From the NCBI RefSeq assembly GCF_003268655.1, contig NZ_CP029642.1:2914001-2978000 (forward strand): DNA of 64,000 bases, in the 5' to 3' direction. A program made the translations under genes and the position numbers. Below the pieces are notes generated by a model. The model was given only the letters and a program-made list of their open reading frames with translations. It searched no databases and was not told where the DNA came from. This stretch comes from Arthrobacter dokdonellae (GTDB lineage Bacteria > Actinomycetota > Actinomycetes > Actinomycetales > Micrococcaceae). This document shows, one piece after another, positions 35,381 to 44,681 of the stretch; within the stretch, counting starts at the first letter, position 1, and each line of letters opens with the position of its first letter.

Positions 35381-37021
35381 CTAACTTTTTTGATAGACCC
35401 GCGATCCATCCACAAATGTCTGTTCTGCCTGCACCGACCCCAGTTCGGAGGCCGGCACTTCATAGGGGTCGCTGTCCAGGACGACAAGATCGGCGACCAT
35501 GCCCGCTCGCAGACGGCCGCGGTCGGCGTCCAGCCGGTTGGCATAGGCCGCGCCGCTGGTCGCGGCATGCAGGGCCGCATCCAAGGCAATCGCCTCATGT
35601 GGGAGCAGGGGATCGTGCTGGGAGCGCTCGTCTGACGCATGTGGGTCGGCAGGAGGTGCGGTGCGGTTCACGGCCGTGTGCACCCCCCACATCGGGTCGG
35701 GACTGGACACCGGCCAGTCACTGCCAATGGCGAGCCGGACCCCGGCCCGATGGAGCGATTCGAAGGCAAAGTGCATGCCCTGGTGACCGGCATCCAGGTA
35801 TGGCAGCTTGGTGTCCACCAGCACCGGGTCCTGGCGGGCCCACAGGGGCTGGATGTTGGCGATCGCGCCGATCCGGGCGAATTTCTCGAGATCGTGCCCA
35901 TCAATGATGTCCAGGTGGGCCACTTGATGGCGGGGGTCCCATCCGCTGCGACGCGGAAGATCCAGGGCGGCCAGGCTGTCCCGGACCGCTTGGTCCCCTA
36001 CGGCATGCAGGTGCAAGTCGAATCCTGCAGCATCCAGGGCCCGCGTGATTGAACACAGGACCTCGGGCTCGATCAGCGTCATGCCCTTTTCATGCGGATG
36101 CCCCCGGTATGGACGTGTCATGGCCGCGGTCAGATTTTCGCACACGCCGTCAAGCATGAGCTTCACCGCCGTAGCCCTGAATCGACCCTGGGCGCGGGAC
36201 CGGCGTTCGCGGAAGAAATCAAGCTGTTCAAGACCTTGGTCCCTGTGCCACCACAAGGCCCCCGTCACGGTGGCGGTCAGCAATCCCTGTTCTTCCAGTG
36301 CCAGGTAGTGGCCGAAGACGTCTGGGACGCCGAGGGCGTCCCCCACCGCCGCATCCTGCCAGGCCGTGACACCCTTGGAATGCAGAAACGCCTGAGCCGC
36401 CAACAATGCGCCGCGAACATGCTCCTGCTGGTGTGGCGGTATCAGCCGGGAGACCATTTCGGCGGCATTTTCGATGAGCATGCCCGTCGCCCTGCCCGTT
36501 GCATCACGGGCGATGATTCCCCCGTCGGGGTCGGGCGTCGAGTCGGTGATGCCGGCCAGCTCCATCGCCAGGGAGTTGACCCAGGCACCATGGGCATCAT
36601 GGCTCATGAAGTAGCACGGACGGTCCGGGACCAACTCGTCGAGCAGGTCCCGGCGTGGGAAGCCGCCGTCGAAGACGTCCCCGTACCAACCCGCCCCCTC
36701 GATCCATTCACGGTCCGGGTTGGCGCGAGCGTAGCCGGCGATGATCCTGTGATAGTCCGTCCATGAGTGGGATTCGGAAAGATCGCAGGAGACCATCTGC
36801 AACCCGCCCATCAGCGGATGGACGTGGGCGTCCTGGAACCCGGGAAGCAAAGCCCTGCCGGCGAGATCGATCACTTCGGTCCCGGGGCCGCGCAATTGCA
36901 GCGCCTCATCGCCCAGCGCCATGATCCTCCCATCTTTTACCGCCAGGGCGTGGCTGCGGGGGTTGGCGGTGTCCATGGTGTGCACGGCTCCATGGGCGAA
37001 CAGCAGGTCGGCGTGGGACAT
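35381..37021 (-). CDS. Amidohydrolase family protein (YtcJ/LAF-type), copy 1
   Basis: This 546-residue metal-dependent hydrolase has metal ligands at DAHVHPL (HxH near residue 65), DLHLHAVGDQAV and HQVAHLDIID, and an Asp in AIGSDWPVSSPD. The fold is the amidohydrolase TIM barrel with an N- and C-terminal beta-sandwich (DTANPRSHALAVKDGRIMAL, then ADLVVLDSDPY). YtcJ-type proteins hydrolyse amides or cyclic amides; natural substrates are mostly unknown. It starts 5 bp downstream of the NCS1 permease gene, so the two are an uptake-and-hydrolysis pair. A second member of this subfamily is at 61.7-63.4 kb. Confidence 0.88.
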   Translation of the reverse strand: MSHADLLFAHGAVHTMDTANPRSHALAVKDGRIMALGDEALQLRGPGTEVIDLAGRALLPGFQDAHVHPLMGGLQMVSCDLSESHSWTDYHRIIAGYARANPDREWIEGAGWYGDVFDGGFPRRDLLDELVPDRPCYFMSHDAHGAWVNSLAMELAGITDSTPDPDGGIIARDATGRATGMLIENAAEMVSRLIPPHQQEHVRGALLAAQAFLHSKGVTAWQDAAVGDALGVPDVFGHYLALEEQGLLTATVTGALWWHRDQGLEQLDFFRERRSRAQGRFRATAVKLMLDGVCENLTAAMTRPYRGHPHEKGMTLIEPEVLCSITRALDAAGFDLHLHAVGDQAVRDSLAALDLPRRSGWDPRHQVAHLDIIDGHDLEKFARIGAIANIQPLWARQDPVLVDTKLPYLDAGHQGMHFAFESLHRAGVRLAIGSDWPVSSPDPMWGVHTAVNRTAPPADPHASDERSQHDPLLPHEAIALDAALHAATSGAAYANRLDADRGRLRAGMVADLVVLDSDPYEVPASELGSVQAEQTFVDGSRVYQKS

Positions 37022-37026
37022 CGCAA

Positions 37027-38448
37027 TTACTTCCTGAGGGCTGGGACGGGGGTGCCGGGAATGGCCATGCGCACCATGGCCGGAGCCAGCTTGGCAATGG
37101 CTATATACGCGACGGCGCTGACCGTCAGGCCGACAAACCAGGCGATGTCAATGCCGTTCATGGCCCTGGCCACCGGGCCCGTGTAAAACGGCGTCGACAT
37201 GAAGGGGATCTGGGCCGCCACCCCAACGAAGAACACCAACAGTGCACCGGCGTTCCACCTACCGTAGCGGCCGCCGTCGGCAGCGTAAAACTCCGAAACC
37301 GCGTATGAGCCGTGGCGGATGATGTAGTAGTCAACGAGGTTCACGGCCGACCAGGGGATCAAAACGTAGAGCAGTATGCTCAGGAAGCTGAAGTAGGACG
37401 ATGCGAAGTTGGTGGCCGCGGTCAACGCCAGCCCGACCCCCACCAGGTGCAGGACCACCGAGGTGACCAAGCGGGCCTTGGCCCCGGGACGCCACCCGCT
37501 GCGGAACGTTTCGACCAGCGTCAGCGCACACAGCGCACTGCAGTAGGCGTTGACGGCATTGCCCGACGCTGCAACGAGAGCGAAGCACACCAAGACCACC
37601 AGACCCAGGATCGGCCCCAGGATGCCGTGAAGGCCGGCCATCGTATCGGCACCTTTGACGGCCAATCCGACAGAGGCCCCGAGGACCATCAACAGCGCGC
37701 TGGAGGTGACACAGCCAAGATAGGTTCCCCAGAACGCGCCCTTCGTGCCCGACTTGGCGGGCATGTAGCGGGAGTAGTCGGAAACGTAGGGTGCGTAGGT
37801 CAGCTGCCAGACGATGCCGATGGCCAGCATGGCCAAAAATCCCGGCCAGGAAAAGGTCCCGGCCGTGACGTTGCCCCAGAAGTCCCCGTTGAGGAACAAG
37901 GCAACGAACGAGACCAGGACAAGGGCGCCGACGATGACGGCACCCAGCTGGGTGACCTTGCGGACCAGGTTGTAGCCAAAGGCGGCAATGACGAAACTCA
38001 GTGCGGCGCAACCGATGATCAAGACCGAACTGTTCGCACCGGGCACCAGTGTGGTGATCGAGTGGGCGGAGATGATGAGGTTGGAGGAGAAGTATCCGAC
38101 GAACATCACGATTGCCACTGCCACGATCAGGCTGGCCCCCTTGGATCCGAACTGGCCGCGGGCCTGCAACATTTGCGGAACGCCCAACGCGGGACCCTGT
38201 GCGGCATGCAACGCCATTCCGATCCCGCCCAGTGCATGCCCTAGCAGGATGGCGAGAATCGAGGGCAGCAGGGGAAGTCCCAGCAGGGTCGTGGCGGTGG
38301 CTCCGGTGACGACAGTCAGCGGCGTCATGTTCATCCCGAACCAAATGGTGAACAGTTCCCGGGCCTTGCCGTGACGGGCGTTCTCTGGAATGGGCGCAAT
38401 GGATTCTTGCTCGATTTCAAAGAGCCGGGATTTTTGCTTGGTACTCAT
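37027..38448 (-). CDS. NCS1-family cytosine/purine-type permease
   Basis: This 473-residue permease has about twelve transmembrane segments. The N-terminal ESIAPIPENARHGKARELFTIWFGMN and the following TGATATTLLGLPL are typical of NCS1 transporters (CodB, hydantoin, allantoin relatives). The middle part IVWQLTYAPYVSDYSRYMP is also characteristic. Substrates of the family are nitrogen heterocycles. The next gene encodes an amidohydrolase, which suggests import and ring opening of such a compound (inference). A strong terminator closes the upstream neighbour, so this gene starts its own operon. Confidence 0.9.
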   Translation of the reverse strand: MSTKQKSRLFEIEQESIAPIPENARHGKARELFTIWFGMNMTPLTVVTGATATTLLGLPLLPSILAILLGHALGGIGMALHAAQGPALGVPQMLQARGQFGSKGASLIVAVAIVMFVGYFSSNLIISAHSITTLVPGANSSVLIIGCAALSFVIAAFGYNLVRKVTQLGAVIVGALVLVSFVALFLNGDFWGNVTAGTFSWPGFLAMLAIGIVWQLTYAPYVSDYSRYMPAKSGTKGAFWGTYLGCVTSSALLMVLGASVGLAVKGADTMAGLHGILGPILGLVVLVCFALVAASGNAVNAYCSALCALTLVETFRSGWRPGAKARLVTSVVLHLVGVGLALTAATNFASSYFSFLSILLYVLIPWSAVNLVDYYIIRHGSYAVSEFYAADGGRYGRWNAGALLVFFVGVAAQIPFMSTPFYTGPVARAMNGIDIAWFVGLTVSAVAYIAIAKLAPAMVRMAIPGTPVPALRK

Positions 38449-38569
38449 GGCGTTCCTGACGTGGGAGGTGCCGCTTGGGACGTGGCGCCGGTGTATGGAC
38501 TGCTCATAACGTTAAAGCTATGAGCTACATCACGTAAAGCATATTGATATGATGCCGTTCATCAATAAA

Positions 38570-38609
38570 ACAGATGAGGCCCCCGTCAGTAGACGGGGGC
38601 CTCATCTGT
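38570..38609 (-). terminator. Rho-independent terminator of the aldehyde dehydrogenase gene
   Basis: An 18-bp perfect stem (38570-38587 with 38592-38609) has a 4-nt loop. On the minus strand it is followed by TTTATTG. It starts 8 bp after the aldehyde dehydrogenase stop codon and insulates the NCS1 operon from it. Confidence 0.92.
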
Positions 38610-38617
38610 GCCTCTGG

Positions 38618-40105
38618 CTAGCCGAACTGGATCCAGGTCGTCTTGGCGGCGGTGTAGTTGTCGAACGCCTGCAGTGACAGGTCGCGACCGAAGCCCGATT
38701 GCTTGAAGCCGCCGAAGGGCGTGGTGTTGCCCATCGCGTCGACGGTGTTCACGGACACCGTGCCAGCGACCAGTTCCGAGGCGACCCGGTGGGCCCGCGA
38801 CAGATCCGAGGTCCACACGGAGGCGGCCAACCCGTAGTCGGTGTCATTGGCCATGTTGACGGCCTCCTCCTCCGTATCAAAGGGCTGCAGCACGGCGACG
38901 GGTCCAAAGATTTCCTCCCGGTGCACGTCGTGGCCGGAATCCAGTCCACCGAGCAGGGTGGGTTCAAGGTAGGCATCCGAACCCCGAATGTCCAGCCTCT
39001 GCCCGCCGAAGAGCACCGCGCCCTCACGGCGGCCGCGATGGATCCACGCCTCGACCGAATCTGCGTGGGCCGTGGAGATCAGGGAGCCGTTGCCTGCCAG
39101 CCCGGCCAGCGGATCTGCCGGGGCGTAGGCTTGCGCCGCTTCAGCCAGCAACGCCAGGAACTCATCGTGGACGGAGCGCTGGACCAGGATGCGCGAGTTG
39201 GCCGAGCAGACCTGCCCCTGGTTGTAGAAGGCACCGAACGCCGCCTTTTCGGCCGCAAGGGCCAGGTCAGCGGTATCGGCAAAGACCAGGTTAGAGCTCT
39301 TTCCCCCGGCCTCGAGGCTCAGGCGCTTGAGATTGCTGCGCCCGGATGCCTCCAGCAGGGTTCGCGAAACAGCGGTGGAACCCGTGAACGCAAGGGCATC
39401 GACATCCATGTGAAATGCCAGCCCCGCCCCGACCTCCCGCCCTGAACCGGTGACGATATTCAGCACGCCGGCGGGCATCCCGGCCTGAGCCGCGAGTTCG
39501 GCAGCGCGCAGGATACTCAACGAGGTTTGCTCGGCGGGCTTGAGCACCACCGAGTTTCCCGCCGCCAAGGCGGGAGCCAGCTTCCACATGGCTATTTCCA
39601 GGGGAAAGTTCCACGGAACGATGGCGGCCACCACACCCAGGGCCTCTCGGGTCACCATGGCCGTGGCGCCCCTTGGCACGGCCGGCAGTTCCCCCGACAG
39701 CTTGTCGATCGCCTCGGCGTACCAGCGCAGCGTAGCTATCGCGCCGGGGACATCCACTGTCGAGGTTTCCAGGATTGGCTTGCCGCTGTCGAGGCATTCG
39801 AGCAGTGCCAGCTCGTCCGCGTGTGCTTCCATCAGTGCCGCCCAGGCCAGCAGCACCGTCTTCCGGGCTTCGGCCCCCGAACGGGACCAGGAGGGAAAGG
39901 CGCTGCGGGCCGCCGCGACTGCCGCGTCGACGTCCGCCGTGCCACAGGCACTGAGTTGTGCCAGCTCGCGTCCGTCGATGGGGCTCGACGTCATGCGCAG
40001 TGAACCGGATGCGGCGCCCCGCCGTTCGCCGTTGACGAATGCGCGCCCGTCGATCTGCAGGGCATCGGCCCGGGCATCCCAGGCGGAAAGGGTTGGGTTG
40101 GTCAT
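38618..40105 (-). CDS. Aldehyde dehydrogenase next to the copper amine oxidase
   Basis: This 495-residue NAD(P)+-dependent aldehyde dehydrogenase has IVPWNFPLEIAMWKLAPALA (cofactor entry), FTGSTAVSR, general-base Glu in SLEAGGKSSN and catalytic Cys in NQGQVCSANSRI. The TPFGGFKQSGFGRDLS end is complete. It resembles the betaine/4-aminobutyraldehyde-type branch. It is divergent from the copper amine oxidase gene, whose product is an aldehyde. Oxidation of that aldehyde to the acid is the obvious role. The 440-bp divergent region holds a dyad operator and a broken small membrane gene. Confidence 0.92.
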   Translation of the reverse strand: MTNPTLSAWDARADALQIDGRAFVNGERRGAASGSLRMTSSPIDGRELAQLSACGTADVDAAVAAARSAFPSWSRSGAEARKTVLLAWAALMEAHADELALLECLDSGKPILETSTVDVPGAIATLRWYAEAIDKLSGELPAVPRGATAMVTREALGVVAAIVPWNFPLEIAMWKLAPALAAGNSVVLKPAEQTSLSILRAAELAAQAGMPAGVLNIVTGSGREVGAGLAFHMDVDALAFTGSTAVSRTLLEASGRSNLKRLSLEAGGKSSNLVFADTADLALAAEKAAFGAFYNQGQVCSANSRILVQRSVHDEFLALLAEAAQAYAPADPLAGLAGNGSLISTAHADSVEAWIHRGRREGAVLFGGQRLDIRGSDAYLEPTLLGGLDSGHDVHREEIFGPVAVLQPFDTEEEAVNMANDTDYGLAASVWTSDLSRAHRVASELVAGTVSVNTVDAMGNTTPFGGFKQSGFGRDLSLQAFDNYTAAKTTWIQFG

Positions 40106-40130
40106 TTTCTGCTCCGTTGCTTGGAAGTGG

Positions 40131-40411
40131 TTAGTGGACCGGGATCTGGGCTGCGCCCAGGGAAATGGAACGGTTGATGCGCATCACCGCAGATGCCAGG
40201 GTCAGGGCCAGCAGCTCCATGGCGATCAGGGCAAGCATGGCTGCCGCGTGGCCGGCGCCGGCAGCCGTGGCGGCGGCGGGGCCGGAACCATGGCGCCTTG
40301 GCTCCCCAGCGCCATCAGCACGTGCACCACGGCTGCGGTGACGGCAGTGCAGCCCAACAGACAAGGCAGCACGCGAATGGCGCCCACCGCAGGAAATTGG
40401 CTGCATTCCAC
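40131..40411 (-). pseudogene. Small two-helix membrane protein gene with a frameshift
   Basis: Two overlapping frames together give one sensible protein of about 92 residues. The first (from ATG 40411) has helix 1 VLPCLLGCTAVTAAVVHVLM. After a run of CCG/CCA triplets near 40268-40285 the sense continues in the other frame with helix 2 HAAAMLALIAMELLALTLAS and a tail to the stop at 40131. Neither frame alone gives both helices. It may be a real mutation or a sequencing slip in the GGC/GCC repeat. Function unknown; it lies 25 bp from the aldehyde dehydrogenase start on the same strand. Confidence 0.55.
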
Positions 40412-40497
40412 CCCCGTTCTGCCTTCCCTCGCCTATTTCAGCGACTTTTCCCTGGCACCCTTTACGAGATGCGGTGACTTGGGTAACATCAAACTTG

Positions 40498-40521
40498 TTG
40501 ATTGAACAGTTGTATCATCAA
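40498..40521. promoter_or_regulatory. Dyad operator before the copper amine oxidase gene
   Basis: A 24-bp imperfect palindrome has outer arms TTGAT/ATCAA and inner ACA/TGT, centred about 34 bp before the amine oxidase start. Size and symmetry fit a TetR-type operator; the TetR gene directly downstream is the natural candidate. Confidence 0.55.
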
Positions 40522-40543
40522 AACCGTAATTTGAGGAAGACCC

Positions 40544-42493
40544 ATGACACTCCAGACCGACCGCAGGGCCCCGCAGACCACACACCCGCTCGACCAGTTG
40601 ACCACCGAGGATTTCCACGCCGTGCGCTCCGTGCTGGAGAAGGCCGGGCTGGTGCAGGACACCACCCGGTTCGCCTATGTGGGCCTGCTGGAACCGGCCA
40701 AGGCCGAGCTGTACCCGACACCGGCCCCGGGCACCGACCGCCGCGTGCGAGTCATGCTGTGGGACGCGGCACTCTCCCGTTCCCTGGACGTCGCCCTTTC
40801 CCTGACGAGCAAGTCCGTGCTCAGCCAGGTGGAGCTGGACCCGGCGGTCGACGGACAGCTTCCGGTGCTGCTCGAGGAGTTCGACCTCATCGAGGAAATC
40901 CTCGCCGCGGACGAGGGCTGGATCGCCTCGTTGGCCTCCCGCGGCCTCACCACCGCCCAGGTCCGGGTGGCGCCGCTGTCCGCCGGGGTCTTCGACTACG
41001 AAAACGAGACCGGCAAGCGCCTGCTGCGCGGGCTGGGCTTCCGCCAGGACCACCCCGGGGACCATGCCTGGGCCCACCCGATTGACGGACTCGTGGCGTT
41101 CGTTGACGTGGAAAACCGGCGGGTCAACCACCTGCTCGACGACGGCCCGGTCCCGGTCCCGGAAGTCAACGGGAACTACACCGACCCGGCCATCCACGGG
41201 GAACTGCGCACCGACCTGAAGCCCATTGAGGTCATCCAGCCGGAGGGCGCCAGCTTCACCATCGAGGGCAACCACCTCTCCTGGCTCGGCTGGGACCTTC
41301 GCGTGGGCTTCGACGCCCGCGAGGGCCTGGTCCTGCACCAGCTGCACCACACGCTCAACGGAAACCGCCGCCCGATCATGCACCGCGCGGCCATCTCCGA
41401 GATGGTCGTCCCCTACGGCGATCCCGCCCCCTACCGCAGCTGGCAGAACTATTTCGACTCCGGCGAATACCTGGTCGGCCGCGACGCCAACTCACTGAAG
41501 CTTGGCTGCGACTGCCTGGGCGAAATCACCTACCTCTCCCCCGTCGTTGCTGATGACTTCGGCAACCCGCGCACAATCCCCAACGGCATCTGCATCCATG
41601 AAGAGGATGCCGGGATCGCCTGGAAGCACACAGACGAATGGGCCAACTCCAACGAGGTGCGTCGCAACCGCCGCCTCGTCGTCTCCTTCTTCACCACGGT
41701 CGGCAACTACGACTACGGCTTTTACTGGTACCTCTACCTCGACGGCACCATCGAATTCGAGGCCAAGGCAACCGGCATTGTCTTCACTGCAGCGCTGCCG
41801 CACAAGGGCTATGAATACGCCTCGGAGATTGCGCCGGGACTCGGCGCACCCTATCACCAGCACCTCTTCAGCGCCCGCATGGACATGATGATCGACGGCA
41901 ACTCCAACCGTGTGGAGGAACTGGACCTGGTGCGCCTGCCCAAGGGCCCGGGCAACCCCCACGGGAACGCCTTCACCCAGAAGCGGACCGTGCTGGAGTC
42001 CGAACAACAGGCCATCCGGGACGCGGACGGCACGGTGGGCCGGATCTGGCACATCAGCAACCCGGAGTCGCTGAACAAGATGGATCAGCCCGTAGGCTTC
42101 ACCCTGTTTCCGGAAAACTCCCCGACGCTGGCCATGGCCGATGACTCATCCATCGCCTCCCGCGCAGCTTTCGCCCGACACCACCTGTGGGTGACGAAGT
42201 TCGCCGAGGACGAACTCTACGCGGCCGGGGACTTCGTCAACCAGCACCCCGGCGGAGCGGGACTTCCTGCCTTTGCCGCCCAGGACCGCAACATCAACGG
42301 CGAGGACATCGTGGTGTGGCATTCCTTTGGCCTCACCCACTTCCCCCGGCCCGAGGACTGGCCGATCATGCCCGTGGACACCACCGGATTCAAGCTCAAG
42401 CCCCACGGGTTCTTTGACGAGAACCCCACGCTCAACCTCCCCGCCTCCACGGCAGGACACTGCAGCCCCAGCGGCTGCCACGACGAGAACTGA
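40544..42493 (+). CDS. Copper-containing primary amine oxidase (TPQ-dependent)
   Basis: This 649-residue enzyme oxidises primary amines to aldehydes with release of ammonia and hydrogen peroxide. Y389 in GNYDYG is the tyrosine that becomes topaquinone. D305 (YFDSGEY) is the catalytic base, and H438 and H440 (PYHQH) plus a His near 599 ([10 protein letters not shown]) bind copper. All these spacings equal those of the Arthrobacter globiformis phenylethylamine oxidase shifted by +7, so the protein should be active. No signal peptide is seen. GAGGAAG precedes ATG 40544. The neighbouring aldehyde dehydrogenase would use the product. The amine is not fixed by sequence; histamine, tyramine or phenylethylamine are possible. 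Confidence 0.95.
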   Translation: MTLQTDRRAPQTTHPLDQLTTEDFHAVRSVLEKAGLVQDTTRFAYVGLLEPAKAELYPTPAPGTDRRVRVMLWDAALSRSLDVALSLTSKSVLSQVELDPAVDGQLPVLLEEFDLIEEILAADEGWIASLASRGLTTAQVRVAPLSAGVFDYENETGKRLLRGLGFRQDHPGDHAWAHPIDGLVAFVDVENRRVNHLLDDGPVPVPEVNGNYTDPAIHGELRTDLKPIEVIQPEGASFTIEGNHLSWLGWDLRVGFDAREGLVLHQLHHTLNGNRRPIMHRAAISEMVVPYGDPAPYRSWQNYFDSGEYLVGRDANSLKLGCDCLGEITYLSPVVADDFGNPRTIPNGICIHEEDAGIAWKHTDEWANSNEVRRNRRLVVSFFTTVGNYDYGFYWYLYLDGTIEFEAKATGIVFTAALPHKGYEYASEIAPGLGAPYHQHLFSARMDMMIDGNSNRVEELDLVRLPKGPGNPHGNAFTQKRTVLESEQQAIRDADGTVGRIWHISNPESLNKMDQPVGFTLFPENSPTLAMADDSSIASRAAFARHHLWVTKFAEDELYAAGDFVNQHPGGAGLPAFAAQDRNINGEDIVVWHSFGLTHFPRPEDWPIMPVDTTGFKLKPHGFFDENPTLNLPASTAGHCSPSGCHDEN

Positions 42494-42524
42494 CGCGGGG
42501 AACCAAAACCTCGCTGATACAGTG

Positions 42525-42558
42525 GCGGCGGGCAGGATCCTTGGATCCTGCCCGCCGC
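42525..42558 (+). terminator. Perfect hairpin between amine oxidase and TetR genes
   Basis: A 16-bp perfect stem (42525-42540 with 42543-42558) is separated by TT. It has no U-tract, but the stability is high. It probably ends or attenuates amine oxidase transcription just before the tetR-type gene. Confidence 0.75.
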
Positions 42559-42585
42559 ACGTCCCATTCCAGGAAGAAGAAACAC

Positions 42586-43191
42586 ATGCCCCGCTTGGTT
42601 GACCATGCCGAACGCCGCAGCTCCATCATTGAAACGACGTGGCAGGTCATTGCGGACCGGGGCATCGAAAACGCCAGCATGCGCGACATCGCCCGTGAAT
42701 GCGGCTATGCTGCCCCAGGGGTCCTGGCCCACTACTTCCCCAACAAGACAGCCCTGCTGCTGGCTTCCTATGAACTGATCTGCCAGCGGACCAATGAGCG
42801 CATCGCCGCATCCACTGCGGGCAAACGCGGACTCACGGCCCTGCGATCACTGTGCATGGAGATTATTCCCGCCGAAGACCTGACCACTGTGGAGGCCAAG
42901 GTTGCCGTGTCCTTCTGGCAGCGGGCACAAAGTGATGAAGCCCTGCGCCAGGTGGGCCGGGGCGCCCTCTCGCATTGGCATGCGGAGATCATGGGCTGCC
43001 TGGCCGAGGCCCAGGCCGACACGCCGACAGGTAGACCGGCGGATCCGGACCTGTTTGCCGACGAACTGCTGAACACCATGATGGGACTGCACATCACGGC
43101 GATGCTTGATCCGTACGCCATGAGCGGCTCGCGCCAGCGCAGGCTGATCGAAACGATACTCCGTCGGCTCTGCGATCCTGACGCTAGCTAG
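42586..43191 (+). CDS. TetR-family regulator (BetI-like)
   Basis: This 201-residue repressor has an N-terminal helix-turn-helix ASMRDIARECGYAAPGVLAHYF (about residues 27-48) and a BetI-like C-terminal domain. ATG 42586 follows AGGAAGA; an upstream in-frame ATG (42541) falls inside the hairpin. It follows the copper amine oxidase and probably responds to the amine or aldehyde. A 24-bp dyad before the oxidase gene is its likely operator. Its end overlaps the convergent LysR gene by 8 bp. Confidence 0.88.
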   Translation: MPRLVDHAERRSSIIETTWQVIADRGIENASMRDIARECGYAAPGVLAHYFPNKTALLLASYELICQRTNERIAASTAGKRGLTALRSLCMEIIPAEDLTTVEAKVAVSFWQRAQSDEALRQVGRGALSHWHAEIMGCLAEAQADTPTGRPADPDLFADELLNTMMGLHITAMLDPYAMSGSRQRRLIETILRRLCDPDAS

Positions 43192-44110
43192 GTGTCCGGG
43201 GCGCGGCGGCGGACAAGCCGGCCACCTGTTGCCGCACGGCCTGCGCCACCGCCCGGATTCGTGCCGTGGGACGTTGGGTGCGCAACCGGGCAATCACTGT
43301 CTGCAGTTCAGGTACATCTCCCTTGATGGCCACGGGCGCGACGGTACCGCCGTCGTAGGTGAAATCGTGCTGGGGGCGCTGGTGCAGGATGGAGTAACCG
43401 TGTCCGCTGGCCACAAAGGTGCGCACAGTCTCATAGCTGCCGGACTGAAAGCACACATTCGGCTCCACTCCGGCGTTGGTGAGGATTGAGAGCATCAGCT
43501 CCTTGGTGTGGGGAAGGTCCAGCAAAACAAACGGCTCGTTACGCATCTCCGTCAGCGCCACTTCCGCCCGGTGCGCAAAACGATGGGTTGACGGCAGCGC
43601 CAAATAGGGACGCGCAGCGTGCACGGCCGTGGCGGCGACATCATCCGGAAGCCCCAGGTCGTAGCACAACGCCACGTCCACCTGTCCGCCAAGCAGGGCC
43701 GCGGAGCAGCCCGCGGCATCGGCCTCAACCACCTCCAGCTCCAATTTCGGGTGGTCGGTCCGCAACCTGGCGAGCAGACCCGGCAACAGAAACGGCGCGA
43801 GAGTGCTAAAACATGCCAACCGCACGTTTCCGGCGATCGTGGTCTGCTCCCCCCGGGCGTGCTCAACCGCTTCTTCCACATGGGCGAGAACAGCCTGGGC
43901 GTCACGCAGGAACAACTCACCGGCAGGTGTCAGCACCAAGCCCTTGGACCGTTGGCGGATGAAGAACTGGGAGCCGATCTGGCGTTCGAGCTGGGCGACC
44001 GCACTGGACACCGCCGATTGGGCAACGTTCAAGCGCTCGGCGGCGCCGGTCATCGACAGCCGTGCGGCGGCCTCACTGAAATACCTCAGCTGGGTGAGCG
44101 TGACATCCAT
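43184..44110 (-). CDS. LysR-family transcriptional regulator
   Basis: This 308-residue regulator has an N-terminal winged helix (LTQLRYFSEAAARLSMTGAAERLNVAQSAVSSAVAQLE, about residues 5-42, then FIRQRSKGLVLTPAG) and a substrate-binding domain. It is divergent from the RidA-DUF1028-M20-aspartase operon, with a dyad between them, so it is likely the activator of that operon. Its ligand is expected to be a pathway intermediate. Confidence 0.92.
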   Translation of the reverse strand: MDVTLTQLRYFSEAAARLSMTGAAERLNVAQSAVSSAVAQLERQIGSQFFIRQRSKGLVLTPAGELFLRDAQAVLAHVEEAVEHARGEQTTIAGNVRLACFSTLAPFLLPGLLARLRTDHPKLELEVVEADAAGCSAALLGGQVDVALCYDLGLPDDVAATAVHAARPYLALPSTHRFAHRAEVALTEMRNEPFVLLDLPHTKELMLSILTNAGVEPNVCFQSGSYETVRTFVASGHGYSILHQRPQHDFTYDGGTVAPVAIKGDVPELQTVIARLRTQRPTARIRAVAQAVRQQVAGLSAAAPRTPS

Positions 44111-44130
44111 GCACCGAGCCTACGGCATTG

Positions 44131-44147
44131 CATCTGCAAAACAGATG
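44131..44147. promoter_or_regulatory. LysR-type dyad in the divergent region
   Basis: CATCTG (44131-44136) and CAGATG (44142-44147) form a perfect 6-bp inverted repeat around CAAAA, 21 bp from the lysR start. Size and place fit a LysR recognition-binding site. Confidence 0.6.
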
Positions 44148-44265
44148 ATTTAGTTCGGAAAAAACTGTTCGACAGATTTGGACGACCGTTGGAAGCTGGA
44201 AGCATACGCCGGTTTGAACCGGCTGGTTCCTTCCAGACCACATTGCCACAGCTAAGGACGATCCC

Positions 44266-44679
44266 ATGAAACACACCCGCATCCGTGCCTTCAACACCAA
44301 GGACACCTACCCGGAACAGAACCTGGACAACGATCTTTGCCAGGCCGTCGTCGCCGGCGGCGTGGTCTACCTGCGGGGCCAGATCGGACAGGACCTGGAC
44401 ACCCGCGAGTCCGTGGGCATAGGAGATGTGGAGGCGCAAGCCGAAAAGGCCATGGCCAACATCAAGATGCTGCTCGAGGAGGCAGGCGGCACACTGGAGG
44501 ACATTGTCAAGGTGACCGTCTACCTCATCGACCCGCGTTACCGCGAGGCCGTGTACCGGACCATGGGGCGCTGGCTCAAGGGCGTGTTCCCCGTCTCCAC
44601 CGGCTTGGTCGTCACTGCGCTGGCCCGTCCCGAATGGCTCGTTGAAATCGATGCCACCGCCGTCCTTTCGCAGGAGTGA
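44266..44679 (+). CDS. RidA-family (YjgF/YER057c) enamine/imine deaminase-like protein
   Basis: This 137-residue RidA-type protein reads VVYLRGQIGQDLDTRESVGI, then EDIVKVTVYLIDPRYREAVY and a C-terminal RPEWLVEIDATAV. RidA members hydrolyse reactive enamine/imine intermediates and form trimers. The usual Arg of archetypal RidA near the end is not clearly placed here, so the protein may belong to a Rid subgroup with another role. It begins an operon with DUF1028, an M20 hydrolase and aspartase, divergent from LysR. Confidence 0.85.
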   Translation: MKHTRIRAFNTKDTYPEQNLDNDLCQAVVAGGVVYLRGQIGQDLDTRESVGIGDVEAQAEKAMANIKMLLEEAGGTLEDIVKVTVYLIDPRYREAVYRTMGRWLKGVFPVSTGLVVTALARPEWLVEIDATAVLSQE

Positions 44680-44681
44680 AC

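Noticed and set aside
38449..38569. A riboswitch before the NCS1 permease
   Set aside because: Purine, guanidine and similar ligands are plausible for NCS1 neighbours, but I see no conserved aptamer core; the leader is short and without stable paired elements apart from the terminator of the other gene.
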